The notes beneath the pieces were generated by a model that saw only the letters and a program-made list of their open reading frames with translations, made no database searches and was not told the DNA's origin. The position numbers were made by a program, and so were the translations under genes. From the NCBI RefSeq assembly GCF_009805585.1, contig NZ_VHIN01000022.1, positions 494,741-558,740 on the forward strand: a DNA stretch of 64,000 bases, read 5' to 3'. This DNA is from Glutamicibacter sp. JC586 (GTDB lineage Bacteria; Actinomycetota; Actinomycetes; Actinomycetales; Micrococcaceae). Positions 26,240 through 34,079 of this stretch are shown here, piece after piece. Each line of letters starts with the position of its first letter. Positions within the stretch are counted from its first letter, which is position 1.

Positions 26240-27577
26240 ATGAAAAGCTACTTGCAGATTCTGCGTCAGCCACAAATTTCGCTGTTGCTGCTGATCGGCA
26301 TGATTGCCCGACTTCCTCACTCGGCCTTGAGCATGCTGTTGCTCTTGCACTTGGTTAATGACCTAGATCAGTCGTGGGTATCGGCGGGTCTAGTGACCGC
26401 ACTAATGACCGTAGGTATTGCCATCGGCGCCCCGTGGCGCGGTGCACGCGTGGACACCTGGGGCCTGCGCAAAGCTATGTTGCCCTCGGTCATCGTTGAA
26501 ACGGTGGTTTGGTGCACGGTCCCACACGTGCCCTTGGTCTGGATTTATCCGCTGGCCTTCATTGGTGGACTCTTTGCCCTACCTGTGTTCTCCGTGGTGC
26601 GTACAGCGCTAGGAATCATGACCACCGGCGAACAGCGTCGTACAGCATTTGCGTTGGATGCGACCGCTACCGAATTGGTGTTCATTGTCGGCCCGGCCAG
26701 CGCCGGAATTGTTGCGACCCAAATCAGTAGCGTGATCGGGCTAAGCGTCATTGGCATCACTGCTTCTTTGGCTGGATTGGCGCTGATGATACTGAACCCT
26801 CCGACGCGCAGCGATGATCCCAAGGCCATTGCTTTGCAATCCAACGCGCATGAAGAACGTCTAGGCGCCGAGGCCTCCTTTATTGCGGCGGCACCGGTGG
26901 GTGTCCAGGAGGTCGAAGGTGAGCTGATCCTCGCCGGTTGGAAATCTGCTCGGTCTCGCATCAAGAAGCGAGGACGCGCATTTAAGAGTCGTTTCAACTG
27001 GGTCAGCGCTTCGGTCCTTGCGGTGTTCATCGCAGCCTCCGGCGCCGGCATGCTGCTGACCGGAACCGAAGTTTCGATCGTTGCTGAACTTGATGCAACC
27101 ATGCAGGGAGACCAATTGGGGTTGGTGTTCTTCTTCTGGTGTGGTGCTTCGCTCATCGGCGGACTGATCTACGGATCCATGAAACGCGTCGTATCACCGC
27201 TGTTGTTGTTGCTGCTGATGGCGCTGTTGACCATCCCGATGTACTTCGCCTCCGGCACTTGGTCCTTGGCATTGCTATCAGCGCTTCCAGGATTCCTGTG
27301 CGCACCCACGTTGTCGGCGGCCTCTGAATGGCTCACCGATCTTGTCGCTGAGAAGCGCCGCGGAGAGGCTATGGGCTGGTACGGATCTGCGATGACCGCT
27401 GGTACCGCCCTGGGCTCGCCAATTACCGGATTGTTTGTTGACAATATAGGACCGGACTTTGCCTTTATTGCCATTGGCGTCATGGCCGCGATCGTTGTAC
27501 TCGTGGCCTTATTGGCTCAGCAAATTCGTCGCCGAATGCGTCGCGCCCAAAACCGCCGACGCGAAAACATTGCTTAG
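26240..27577 (+). CDS. Major facilitator superfamily transporter
   Basis: A 445-residue polytopic membrane protein with about 12 hydrophobic segments in two blocks (residues 12-190 and 255-430). They are separated by a polar loop of about 65 residues containing a basic stretch (SARSRIKKRGRAFKSR). The first half has a weak MFS motif A equivalent (GAPWRGARVDTWGLRKAM). It resembles drug/metabolite exporters of the MFS_1 group but the substrate is not predictable. A basic C-terminus (RRRMRRAQNRRRENIA) fits a cytoplasmic tail. It converges with the GNAT gene 5 bp away. Confidence 0.85.
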   Translation: MKSYLQILRQPQISLLLLIGMIARLPHSALSMLLLLHLVNDLDQSWVSAGLVTALMTVGIAIGAPWRGARVDTWGLRKAMLPSVIVETVVWCTVPHVPLVWIYPLAFIGGLFALPVFSVVRTALGIMTTGEQRRTAFALDATATELVFIVGPASAGIVATQISSVIGLSVIGITASLAGLALMILNPPTRSDDPKAIALQSNAHEERLGAEASFIAAAPVGVQEVEGELILAGWKSARSRIKKRGRAFKSRFNWVSASVLAVFIAASGAGMLLTGTEVSIVAELDATMQGDQLGLVFFFWCGASLIGGLIYGSMKRVVSPLLLLLLMALLTIPMYFASGTWSLALLSALPGFLCAPTLSAASEWLTDLVAEKRRGEAMGWYGSAMTAGTALGSPITGLFVDNIGPDFAFIAIGVMAAIVVLVALLAQQIRRRMRRAQNRRRENIA

Positions 27578-27582
27578 GCTTC

Positions 27583-28119
27583 TCAGCGCAGTCGAGAGTA
27601 CATAAAAAGATCTTTGGGTTCGCCGTCGATGATTTCCCATCCTCGAAGAAGCCCTTCGCGTTCAAAACCGCAAGCTTGCGCTGCACGCCATGACGCGACG
27701 TTCCACGGCTGAACATAAAGTTCGAGCCGATGGATGCCTGGATGAGTCAAACCCCAGGCGCTCAGCGCGCTAAGCGCAGCGGTAACTACACCACGTCCGC
27801 GTTCGGCCTCAACGACCCAGTATCCAATGCTCGCACGACCACGGTCGGCATTGCGTAGCCACAGCCCAATCTGGCCGACAGCCGAATTTGTCTGTGCATC
27901 AGCAATGGCAAAGGAATAACCGGTGCCGTCAAGGACCCGCTCACGTTGCCGATGGATGAAGCTCACGGCCTCGTCGGCAGACGCCCGATAGGGGAGCGTC
28001 GTGATCTGTGAAATGTACTGATCCATGGATGCTTGCTGAACCATTGGGACGTCATTGTCTGAAAATTCTCGAAGATGAAACGAGCCTGCATCAAGTTCGG
28101 GTTGTTCAAGCATCTGCAT
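27583..28119 (-). CDS. GNAT family N-acetyltransferase (RimJ/RimL-like)
   Basis: A 178-residue acetyltransferase with the acetyl-CoA-binding motif A as VEAERGRGVVTAAL and the following ALSAWG...HRLELYVQPWNVASWRAAQACGF block, which is characteristic of the Rim-type GNATs that acetylate protein N-termini or small amines. Substrate unknown. It overlaps nothing and is convergent with the MFS gene. Confidence 0.85.
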   Translation of the reverse strand: MQMLEQPELDAGSFHLREFSDNDVPMVQQASMDQYISQITTLPYRASADEAVSFIHRQRERVLDGTGYSFAIADAQTNSAVGQIGLWLRNADRGRASIGYWVVEAERGRGVVTAALSALSAWGLTHPGIHRLELYVQPWNVASWRAAQACGFEREGLLRGWEIIDGEPKDLFMYSRLR

Positions 28120-28150
28120 ATCGCCAGCCTAATGTGGTGGATACAACAAT

Positions 28151-28177
28151 GAGCCCGACTCTAAAGGAGTCGAGCCC
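28151..28177 (-). terminator. Hairpin between the DUF1844 gene and the GNAT gene
   Basis: On the minus strand GGGCTCGACTC pairs with GAGTCGGGCTC over 11 positions, including two G-T pairs, with a 5-nt loop. It lies 35 bp after the DUF1844 stop; the following T-run is weak (CATTGTTG). Confidence 0.6.
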
Positions 28178-28211
28178 ATGATGTTAATCTCTTAAAAACT
28201 GCGGAATTTTC

Positions 28212-28577
28212 TTAGTTGACCGGACCGGTGAACTTCTCACCCGGGCCCTTTCCTGGCGCATCTGGAATCAGCGAAGCTTCACGGAAAGCTAGCTGAAGGC
28301 TACGCAAACCATCGCGCAACGGAGCTGCATGCTGAGAGCCGATCTCTGGTGCACCCGCGGTGACTAGGCCTGCAAGGGCGGTGATGAGCTTGCGTGCTTC
28401 ATCTAGGTCCTTGAGCTCTTCGGCGTCTGCGCCTTCTGCAAGGCCACATTTAACTGCAGCTGCGCTCATCAGGTGAACAGCTGCGGTGGTGATGATTTCT
28501 ACTGCCGGAACTTCGGCGATGTCGCGCACCTGCTGGTCGACGAGGTGCTGATGCGAGTTGGTGTCTTCGGTACTCAT
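28212..28577 (-). CDS. DUF1844 family protein
   Basis: A 121-residue soluble protein of the DUF1844 family, recognised by the block VEIITTAAVHLMSAAAVKCGL and the DEARKLITALAGLVTA segment. It is almost always encoded divergently next to infC in actinobacteria, as here. Function unknown. I use the internal ATG (M-S-T-E-D-T-N) because upstream codons do not resemble the family; the frame is open 15 codons further. Confidence 0.85.
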   Translation of the reverse strand: MSTEDTNSHQHLVDQQVRDIAEVPAVEIITTAAVHLMSAAAVKCGLAEGADAEELKDLDEARKLITALAGLVTAGAPEIGSQHAAPLRDGLRSLQLAFREASLIPDAPGKGPGEKFTGPVN

Positions 28578-28755
28578 ACTGCTAAGCTTGTCACAGACCG
28601 ACTCGATGCCGGTACTTCTCATGACGTTCAGTTAGATCTGGACGGGGATTCGTACTAGTATTGAGCCATGCAAGTGGAGGCCAACTCCCACCCGCTGTCG
28701 CCGTTTCCAGGCTTCCGGGTATTTCGGCGGGATAGTAAGTATTCAATCCTCAAAC

Positions 28756-28840
28756 GCAGGCGCAATGATTTGCGCCTATCGTTATGTCGTCCTCATTGGC
28801 CTTCGCCTGCAATCGCAGACGGGGGCCTTCTTCGTTTGCG
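28756..28840 (+). promoter_or_regulatory. Structured leader of infC with competing hairpins
   Basis: Within the roughly 200-nt infC leader, AGGCGCAA-TGAT-TTGCGCCT (28758-28777) forms a perfect 8-bp hairpin. GCAGGCG (28756-28762) can instead pair with CGCCTGC (28804-28810), which would disrupt it. A third stem pairs CGCAGACG (28814-28821) with CGTTTGCG (28833-28840), using one G-T pair. This mutually exclusive arrangement is what an attenuator or a protein-binding leader looks like. infC operons are feedback-controlled in other bacteria, but which factor binds here is unknown. A weak promoter candidate (TTAGAT/TAGTAT) lies at 28632-28661. Confidence 0.55.
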
Positions 28841-28870
28841 GTCATGGATTACGAATTTCAGGAGTGACAC

Positions 28871-29554
28871 ATCAGCGATCCACGCATTAATGAGCGCATT
28901 CGCGTGCCAGAGGTACGTCTCGTCGGCCCCAATGGTGAGCAGGTAGGCATCGTCCGCATCGAGGACGCGCTTCGTTTGGCTCATGAGTCCGATCTGGACT
29001 TGGTCGAGGTGGCACCCAACGCCAAGCCTCCAGTATGCAAACTGATGGACTTCGGCAAGTACAAGTACGAGGCTGCAGTCAAGGCTCGTGAAGCTCGTAA
29101 AAACCAGACCAACACGGTTCTGAAGGAAGTTCGCTTCCGCCTAAAGATTGATACTCACGACTATGAGACCAAGGTTGGGCATGCACTGCGCTTCCTGGGC
29201 GCTGGTGACAAGGTGAAAGCCATGATCCAGTTCCGTGGCCGTGAACAGCAGCGACCAGAGATGGGTATTCGCTTGCTAGAAAAGTTTGCAGCAGACGTAG
29301 CAGCGGTTGGAATCATTGAGTCCAGCCCACGCATCGATGGCCGAAACATGGTCATGGTTGTAGGTCCGCTGAAGAACAAGGCAGAGGCTCGCCGCGAACA
29401 GCAGCAGAAGTCCGGTGGTCGCGATTCGGCTAAGCGCAAGATCCGCACCGACGCTCCAGTTGAGACCGAGGGCCAGAACGTCGCAGCATCAATGGATGAC
29501 GAAGCCCGCGCCAAGTTGGAGCAGGCACGTCAGGCAGCTGAAGGCGACGCCTAG
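28871..29554 (+). CDS. infC: Translation initiation factor IF-3 (non-canonical AUC start)
   Basis: Binds the 30S subunit, blocks premature 50S joining and checks the start codon. The conserved IF-3 N-terminus [14 protein letters not shown] lies upstream of every ATG/GTG that could start the protein. It is reached only from an ATC codon at 28871, preceded by AGGAG (28860-28864) at ideal spacing. Starting at the GTG at 28904 would delete conserved residues. E. coli infC uses AUU for IF-3 self-control, so a rare start codon is expected biology. The 227-residue product has both IF-3 domains and an Ala/Glu/Lys-rich C-terminal tail. It is followed by rpmI and rplT. Confidence 0.93.
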   Translation: MSDPRINERIRVPEVRLVGPNGEQVGIVRIEDALRLAHESDLDLVEVAPNAKPPVCKLMDFGKYKYEAAVKAREARKNQTNTVLKEVRFRLKIDTHDYETKVGHALRFLGAGDKVKAMIQFRGREQQRPEMGIRLLEKFAADVAAVGIIESSPRIDGRNMVMVVGPLKNKAEARREQQQKSGGRDSAKRKIRTDAPVETEGQNVAASMDDEARAKLEQARQAAEGDA

Positions 29555-29565
29555 CCAAGCCTGTT

Positions 29566-29620
29566 GGGCTTTCGAGCCCGTCACCGTTTACGGTGAAGGA
29601 TCTTCCTCTTGGGAAGATCC
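29566..29620 (+). promoter_or_regulatory. Three tandem hairpins between infC and rpmI
   Basis: GGGCT-TTCG-AGCCC (29566-29579), TCACCG-TTTA-CGGTGA (29581-29596) and GGATCTTCC/GGAAGATCC (29598-29620, 5-nt loop) follow each other with almost no spacer. The first has a UUCG tetraloop. They could be an RNA-processing or attenuation site that sets the ratio of IF-3 to ribosomal proteins L35/L20. No T-run follows. Confidence 0.6.
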
Positions 29621-29720
29621 AACTACAAGAGAACAACAGCGGTCACCTCAACGGGGCCCGCTTCGGATGATCCCCATTCGGTAATTTTGCCGGATGGAGC
29701 ACGTTAGGAGAACGGCAGCT

Positions 29721-29915
29721 ATGCCGAAGTTCAAGACTCACAGTGGCGCCAAGAAGCGCTTCAAGCTCACCGGTAGCGGTAAGCTCGCTCGCCAGCAGGC
29801 CAACCGTCGCCACTACCTGGAGCACAAGTCCTCGCGCGTTACCCGTCGCCTGGCTTCTGACCAGATCGTCGCTAAGGCCGATGTAAAGACCATCAAGCGG
29901 ATGCTGGGCCTCTAA
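29721..29915 (+). CDS. rpmI: 50S ribosomal protein L35
   Basis: A 64-residue basic protein starting [15 protein letters not shown], the universal L35 signature. I use the ATG preceded by TAGGAG (29705-29710); an in-frame upstream codon would add nine residues not found in L35. It is the middle gene of infC-rpmI-rplT. Confidence 0.97.
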   Translation: MPKFKTHSGAKKRFKLTGSGKLARQQANRRHYLEHKSSRVTRRLASDQIVAKADVKTIKRMLGL

Positions 29916-30019
29916 GCTCTCCCTTTCGCAATACGGGGAAGTTATAGCCCCAACACCATAGATTTCTCCCATCTCGCAACACCGCGAGCACTGGGGAACC
30001 GACTTGAAGGAGTACACAC

Positions 30020-30682
30020 GTGGCACGTGTGAAGCGGGCAGTAAACGCCCACAAGAAGCGTCGCGTCGTTCTGGAACGCGCAAAGGGTTACCGCGGTCAG
30101 CGTTCGCGCCTGTACCGTAAGGCTAAGGAGCAGTTGCTCCACTCGTTCGTTTACAGCTTCAACGACCGTCGCAAGCGTAAGGGTGACTTCCGTCGCCTGT
30201 GGATCCAGCGCATTAACGCTGCATCCCGCGCTAACGGCATGACCTACAACCGTCTGATCCAGGGCCTGAAGGCTGCACAGATCGAGGTTGACCGTCGTAT
30301 GCTCGCTGAGCTGGCTGTTTCGGACTCGAACGCATTCGCTACCTTGGTCAAGGTTGCAAAGGAAGCTCTTCCAGCTGACGTCAACGCTCCACGCGCTGCC
30401 GCTGAGGTTGCTGCTCCAAAGGCTGCTAAGGCACCTAAGGCTGCCGCTCCAAAGGCTGCTGCAAAGTCCGTTGAGGGCGAAGGCGTAGTCAAGGCTGTTG
30501 AAGGCGAAGCTGCACCTGAGGGCTTCGTTATCAAGGGCAACGCTGGCTCGAACAAGTACCACGTACCAGGCTCGACCTGGTACGACCAGACCGAAGCTGA
30601 GTTCTGGTTCAACTCCATCGAAGCTGCTAAGGCTGCAGGCTTCGAACCAGCTGGTGGAGAATCCCGCCAGCAGATGAAGTAA
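30020..30682 (+). CDS. rplT: 50S ribosomal protein L20 with C-terminal accessory domain
   Basis: Residues 1-118 are a normal L20 ([31 protein letters not shown]), an early assembly protein of the large subunit. An Ala/Lys/Pro-rich linker (about 119-150) follows, then a compact domain (about 165-213) with [20 protein letters not shown] and [19 protein letters not shown]. That resembles the small metal-binding-like domain found at the end of some nucleases and surface proteins (often called the sunset domain). L20 is usually about 120 residues, so this is a fusion adding about 100. The same frame continues without a break, so it is not a sequencing join. The role of the tail on the ribosome is unknown. 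Confidence 0.95.
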   Translation: MARVKRAVNAHKKRRVVLERAKGYRGQRSRLYRKAKEQLLHSFVYSFNDRRKRKGDFRRLWIQRINAASRANGMTYNRLIQGLKAAQIEVDRRMLAELAVSDSNAFATLVKVAKEALPADVNAPRAAAEVAAPKAAKAPKAAAPKAAAKSVEGEGVVKAVEGEAAPEGFVIKGNAGSNKYHVPGSTWYDQTEAEFWFNSIEAAKAAGFEPAGGESRQQMK

Positions 30683-30729
30683 ATCTTTTCTCCCTTTGAG
30701 CTAAGGCTCAGGTAGGACAGATCACACCG

Positions 30730-30765
30730 ATGGGTGGGTACCGCGATCACGCGGAACCCACCCAT
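30730..30765 (+). terminator. Terminator after rplT
   Basis: ATGGGTGGGT (30730-30739) and CCGCG pair with CGCGG and ACCCACCCAT (30756-30765) around ATCA with one A-A mismatch, a 15-bp GC-rich stem. The T-run is poor. It lies about 48 bp after the rplT stop. Confidence 0.75.
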
Positions 30766-30792
30766 TAGTGTTTCTAACGGTATTCTCGAACT

Positions 30793-31680
30793 ATGAGCAG
30801 TTTTTCCCCTGAAGTGATGACCAATGCACGCGCCGAGAAAGTCAAGGCGGTGGCCCGCCTCGCCAACCGCAAGGGGCGTGAAGCTACGGGGGAGTTCCTG
30901 GTCGAAGGACCCCAAGCGGTACGTGAAGCACTCAAGGCCCACCTCACTGACGATAACCTCGTCCAGGCCGTTTATGTGGTCGGCGGATTCCTTGAGAGTC
31001 ACGAAGAATTTGAGCAGCTCCTGGACCAAACACAAGTGCCCACTCGGATCGTTACCGGCGAAGTCTTGCACGCCATGGCTGACACCCAAACCCCGCAGGG
31101 TATCTTGGCCGTGGCAGCCATTGCTCAACCGCAACTAAGTGAAGTACTTGCCGCCAAGCCAAAACTTATCGCCGTGCTATGCCGGGTCCAAGATCCAGGT
31201 AATGCTGGAACCGTCCTGCGTGCAGCCGATGCGGCGGGCGCCGACGCAGTGATCCTGACCAAAGGCAGCGTCGATATTTACAATCCCAAAGCCGTGCGTT
31301 CGACCGTCGGATCCATTTTCCACCTGCCGGTGTTGAGCAACATCGAATTTGAACACCTGGTTCAGGCCGCTAAGGCCACCGGCAACCAAATCCTGGCCGC
31401 CGATGGATACGGGGCGAAAAACCTTGATGAGCTGCAAGATGCCGCCGTCTTGCGCGCTCATGCTTCGGGCGAGGGCCCAGAAGCCGATCAGCCAGCTTTG
31501 GAGTCTTCGACCATATGGTTATTTGGCAATGAGGGGCAAGGACTGGAAGAGTCTGAAAAACAAGCCGCCGATCACGCTGTGGCGGTGCCACTGTACGGAG
31601 TCGCGGAATCCTTGAACGTCGGTACCGCGGCCACTGTCTGTTTGTACGCCTCTGCTCGCGCACAACGCTCAGCAAAATAA
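30793..31680 (+). CDS. TrmH/SpoU-family RNA 2'-O-methyltransferase
   Basis: SPOUT-fold methyltransferase that 2'-O-methylates ribose in 23S rRNA or tRNA. The 295-residue protein has the N-terminal substrate-binding domain (GEFLVEGPQAVREAL) and the C-terminal knotted domain with motif 1 (VQDPGNAGTVLRAADAAGAD), motif 2 (WLFGNEGQGL) and motif 3 (AVPLYGVAESLNVGTAATV). All three are intact, including the catalytic Arg. It is the usual neighbour of infC-rpmI-rplT-pheST in actinobacteria. An acidic insertion lies before motif 2. Exact target nucleotide is not predictable. Confidence 0.92.
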   Translation: MSSFSPEVMTNARAEKVKAVARLANRKGREATGEFLVEGPQAVREALKAHLTDDNLVQAVYVVGGFLESHEEFEQLLDQTQVPTRIVTGEVLHAMADTQTPQGILAVAAIAQPQLSEVLAAKPKLIAVLCRVQDPGNAGTVLRAADAAGADAVILTKGSVDIYNPKAVRSTVGSIFHLPVLSNIEFEHLVQAAKATGNQILAADGYGAKNLDELQDAAVLRAHASGEGPEADQPALESSTIWLFGNEGQGLEESEKQAADHAVAVPLYGVAESLNVGTAATVCLYASARAQRSAK

Positions 31681-31691
31681 AGGTCGGATTC

Positions 31692-32138
31692 ATGGTTCAA
31701 ACAGGGACACTCAAACAAATCGTAGCGGTGGCCATCGTTGATGATCTCACTACGCCGACTCAGCTCTTAGCTGCCCGACGAAACCGCCCGGAGTCCTTGG
31801 CCGGCCTGTGGGAATTTCCCGGTGGCAAGGTTGAGCCCGGAGAGAACGAAATCGATGCGGTACACCGCGAACTACGCGAAGAGCTGGGCGTGAAGATTCA
31901 GCTCGGCGCGATGATTTCCGGGCCGCACGCGCAGGGGTGGCAACTCAACGAAAAAGCCGCCATGCGCATGTGGTTTGCACAAATCATTGATGGTGAACCT
32001 GCGACCCTTGACGGTCACGATCAATTAGCGTGGCTGGACTTAGATGATTCGTTGAGCGAAGTAGTTCCATGGATTCCTGCCGACGCTCCGATTGTTACCG
32101 CATGTCTGGCCCTAGCCCGTTTAGGGGCAGTGAGCTAA
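31692..32138 (+). CDS. Nudix hydrolase, MutT-like
   Basis: A 148-residue Nudix protein with the complete signature G45-x5-E51-x7-R59-E60-L-x-E63-E64-x-G66-V. The WEFPGGKVEPGE lead-in is typical of MutT enzymes that hydrolyse 8-oxo-dGTP or related oxidised nucleotides. It is 11 bp after the rRNA methyltransferase gene, so co-transcribed. Substrate inferred from resemblance only. Confidence 0.88.
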   Translation: MVQTGTLKQIVAVAIVDDLTTPTQLLAARRNRPESLAGLWEFPGGKVEPGENEIDAVHRELREELGVKIQLGAMISGPHAQGWQLNEKAAMRMWFAQIIDGEPATLDGHDQLAWLDLDDSLSEVVPWIPADAPIVTACLALARLGAVS

Positions 32139-32213
32139 TCACCCGTAAGCTGGGATGAACGCCGTGTGAGGCACCCTAATCAACACACCAAAAATCTTGA
32201 GGAGCCCTTTTTC

Positions 32214-32855
32214 GTGAAGAAACTGTTCAGCGTGATTGCGCTGGTCTTTACTGCCATCCTTGCCCTGTCCGGTTGCGTAAACATGAACGCAGAAATCAAC
32301 GTTGAAGGACAGAACAAAGCTTCCGGTGTTGTCCAGGTGGGCATCAACAAGGAAAACCTTCAAGGTCAAAGCATTGACCAAGTGATGCCTTCCATAGTGG
32401 ATGTTGCCGCGATGGAGAAGCAAATCGACGGTCAGTGGACCTACGAGAAGTTCGACGACGGTGAAAACGTAGGACTGCGTTTTGATACCGAAGGTGCCAT
32501 GACTTACACCCAGTTAGCTGATGCCTTCAAGATCTTTGGTTTCCAGTTTGCGCTAGCTGATGATGGCAAGGAAGTTACTTTCTCTATGCCAGGGGATAAG
32601 GCCAAGGTTGACCAGAACTTCACCGAAGCTAACGTTGCTGTGAAGTTCCCAGGGCAGGTAACTTCGCACGCACCCGGCGTGGTTGATGGCCACACCGTCA
32701 CCTTCGACCTGACCAAGGGTGCTTCGGTATACCAAGCTACTGGTACCTTCGATCACACCATGCTCTATTCGCTGATCTTCGGCGGAGCACTGCTGGTGTT
32801 GGCATTCGTATTTGTCTTTGCGTTCGCACCAAAGGGCGTCAAAGAAGCTCACTAA
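32214..32855 (+). CDS. LppM-family lipoprotein
   Basis: A 213-residue exported lipoprotein with a signal peptide and lipobox (ILALSGC, Cys at about residue 20). It has an extracytoplasmic beta-rich domain starting NMNAEINVEGQNKASG and a C-terminal membrane helix (about 182-205) ending in a basic tail. This is the arrangement of mycobacterial LppM (Rv2171). In mycobacteria LppM affects phagocytosis-related surface properties; here only the family is inferred. I use the GTG preceded by GAGGAG (32199-32204) rather than the longer frame. Confidence 0.85.
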   Translation: MKKLFSVIALVFTAILALSGCVNMNAEINVEGQNKASGVVQVGINKENLQGQSIDQVMPSIVDVAAMEKQIDGQWTYEKFDDGENVGLRFDTEGAMTYTQLADAFKIFGFQFALADDGKEVTFSMPGDKAKVDQNFTEANVAVKFPGQVTSHAPGVVDGHTVTFDLTKGASVYQATGTFDHTMLYSLIFGGALLVLAFVFVFAFAPKGVKEAH

Positions 32856-32890
32856 GCAAAAAAATTCTGCTTCGAGGTAAGAAGCTTCAC

Positions 32891-32932
32891 GCCAAGGGCC
32901 CGTCATCGGTGAAACGATCACGGGCCCTTGGC
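32891..32932 (+). terminator. Terminator before pheS
   Basis: GCCAAGGGCCCGT (32891-32903) pairs perfectly with ACGGGCCCTTGGC (32920-32932), and the interior can extend by ATCG/CGAT. It ends the methyltransferase-Nudix-LppM unit and separates it from pheST. Confidence 0.85.
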
Positions 32933-32981
32933 AATAGAATGGAAGCAAAGTGTTCTACGCGTAAGTACAAGATAAGAGTAA

Positions 32982-32995
32982 GGATCGATCGATCC
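32982..32995. repeat. 14-bp palindrome over the pheS ribosome-binding site
   Basis: GGATCGATCGATCC is a perfect palindrome ending one base before the pheS ATG and overlapping the only Shine-Dalgarno-like sequence (AAGGAT, 32980-32985). Confidence 0.7.
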
Positions 32996-32996
32996 C

Positions 32997-34076
32997 ATGT
33001 CTGATCAGACAACTGGAGTTGCTCCCGACGGGGAGACCAATGTTCCACACCCAACCGATGAAGCCGGAATCAGCGTTGCCGTTGAAGCTGCGCTAGCTGC
33101 CATCGAGGCAGCTAGCGACTTGAACGAACTCAAGGAAGCCCGACTCTCGCACACCGGCGAAAAATCTGCCCTGTCACTGGCTAACCGCCAGATTGGCAAG
33201 CTAGATAAGTCCGAAAAGGCCGTTGCCGGCAAGCTGGTAGGTTCGGCCCGCGGACGAGTCAACAAGGCCCTAAGTGCCCGCACCGTGGTGCTTGAAGAAG
33301 CAGAAGCTGCTCGCATCCTGGTTGAAGAAACCGTTGACGTGACCGCGGCGCCTCGCCGTCGTAGCGTTGGCGCCCGCCACCCACTCTCGGTGCTCCAAGA
33401 CCGGGTTTCCGACATCTTTGTTGGCATGGGTTGGGAAATTGCCGAAGGCCCAGAAGTTGAATCCGAATGGTTCAACTTTGACGCGCTGAACTTCAAGCCA
33501 GACCACCCGGCCCGTGAAATGCAGGACACCTTCTTCATCGAGCCTGCCGACGCTCACCTGGTCTTGCGTACCCACACCTCACCGGTGCAGGTTCGCTCCA
33601 TGCTGCAACGTGAGGTTCCGGTCTACGTGCTGTGCCCAGGGCGCACCTTCCGTACCGACGAGCTGGACGCCACCCACACTCCGGTCTTCCATCAGTTCGA
33701 AGGCTTGGCCGTGGACAAGGGGCTGACCATGGCTGATCTGCGTGGCACCCTGGAGCACTTCGCCCGCCAGATGTTCGGCGAAGAAGCCCAGATCCGCCTG
33801 CGCCCAGCCTACTTCCCGTTCACCGAGCCATCGGCCGAGCTGGACATCTGGCACCCAGGTGCCAAGGGCGGCCCCCGCTGGATCGAATGGGGCGGCTGCG
33901 GCATGATCAACCCGAACGTTCTGCGCGCCGCTGGCATCGATCCGGAAGAATACTCCGGCTTCGCCTTCGGCATGGGCATTGAGCGCACGCTTATGTTCCG
34001 CAACGATGTCCCTGACATGCACGACATGATCGAGGGCGACATCCGTTTCAGCCAGCACTTCGGGATGGAGATCTAA
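32997..34076 (+). CDS. pheS: Phenylalanine--tRNA ligase, alpha subunit
   Basis: Catalytic class-II subunit of the heterotetrameric Phe-tRNA synthetase. The 359-residue protein has an N-terminal coiled coil (about 20-115). The class-II motifs are visible: motif 1 (HPLSVLQDRVSDIFVGMGWE), motif 2 (GRTFRTDELDATHTPVFHQFEG) and motif 3 (GFAFGMGIERTLMFR). A 14-bp palindrome covers the region just before the ATG. pheT follows after 3 bp. Confidence 0.98.
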   Translation: MSDQTTGVAPDGETNVPHPTDEAGISVAVEAALAAIEAASDLNELKEARLSHTGEKSALSLANRQIGKLDKSEKAVAGKLVGSARGRVNKALSARTVVLEEAEAARILVEETVDVTAAPRRRSVGARHPLSVLQDRVSDIFVGMGWEIAEGPEVESEWFNFDALNFKPDHPAREMQDTFFIEPADAHLVLRTHTSPVQVRSMLQREVPVYVLCPGRTFRTDELDATHTPVFHQFEGLAVDKGLTMADLRGTLEHFARQMFGEEAQIRLRPAYFPFTEPSAELDIWHPGAKGGPRWIEWGGCGMINPNVLRAAGIDPEEYSGFAFGMGIERTLMFRNDVPDMHDMIEGDIRFSQHFGMEI

Positions 34077-34079
34077 GTA

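Noticed and set aside
28668..28946. A 92-codon frame across the infC leader
   Set aside because: It covers the structured leader and the infC start in another frame; composition is Arg/Ser-rich with no motif.
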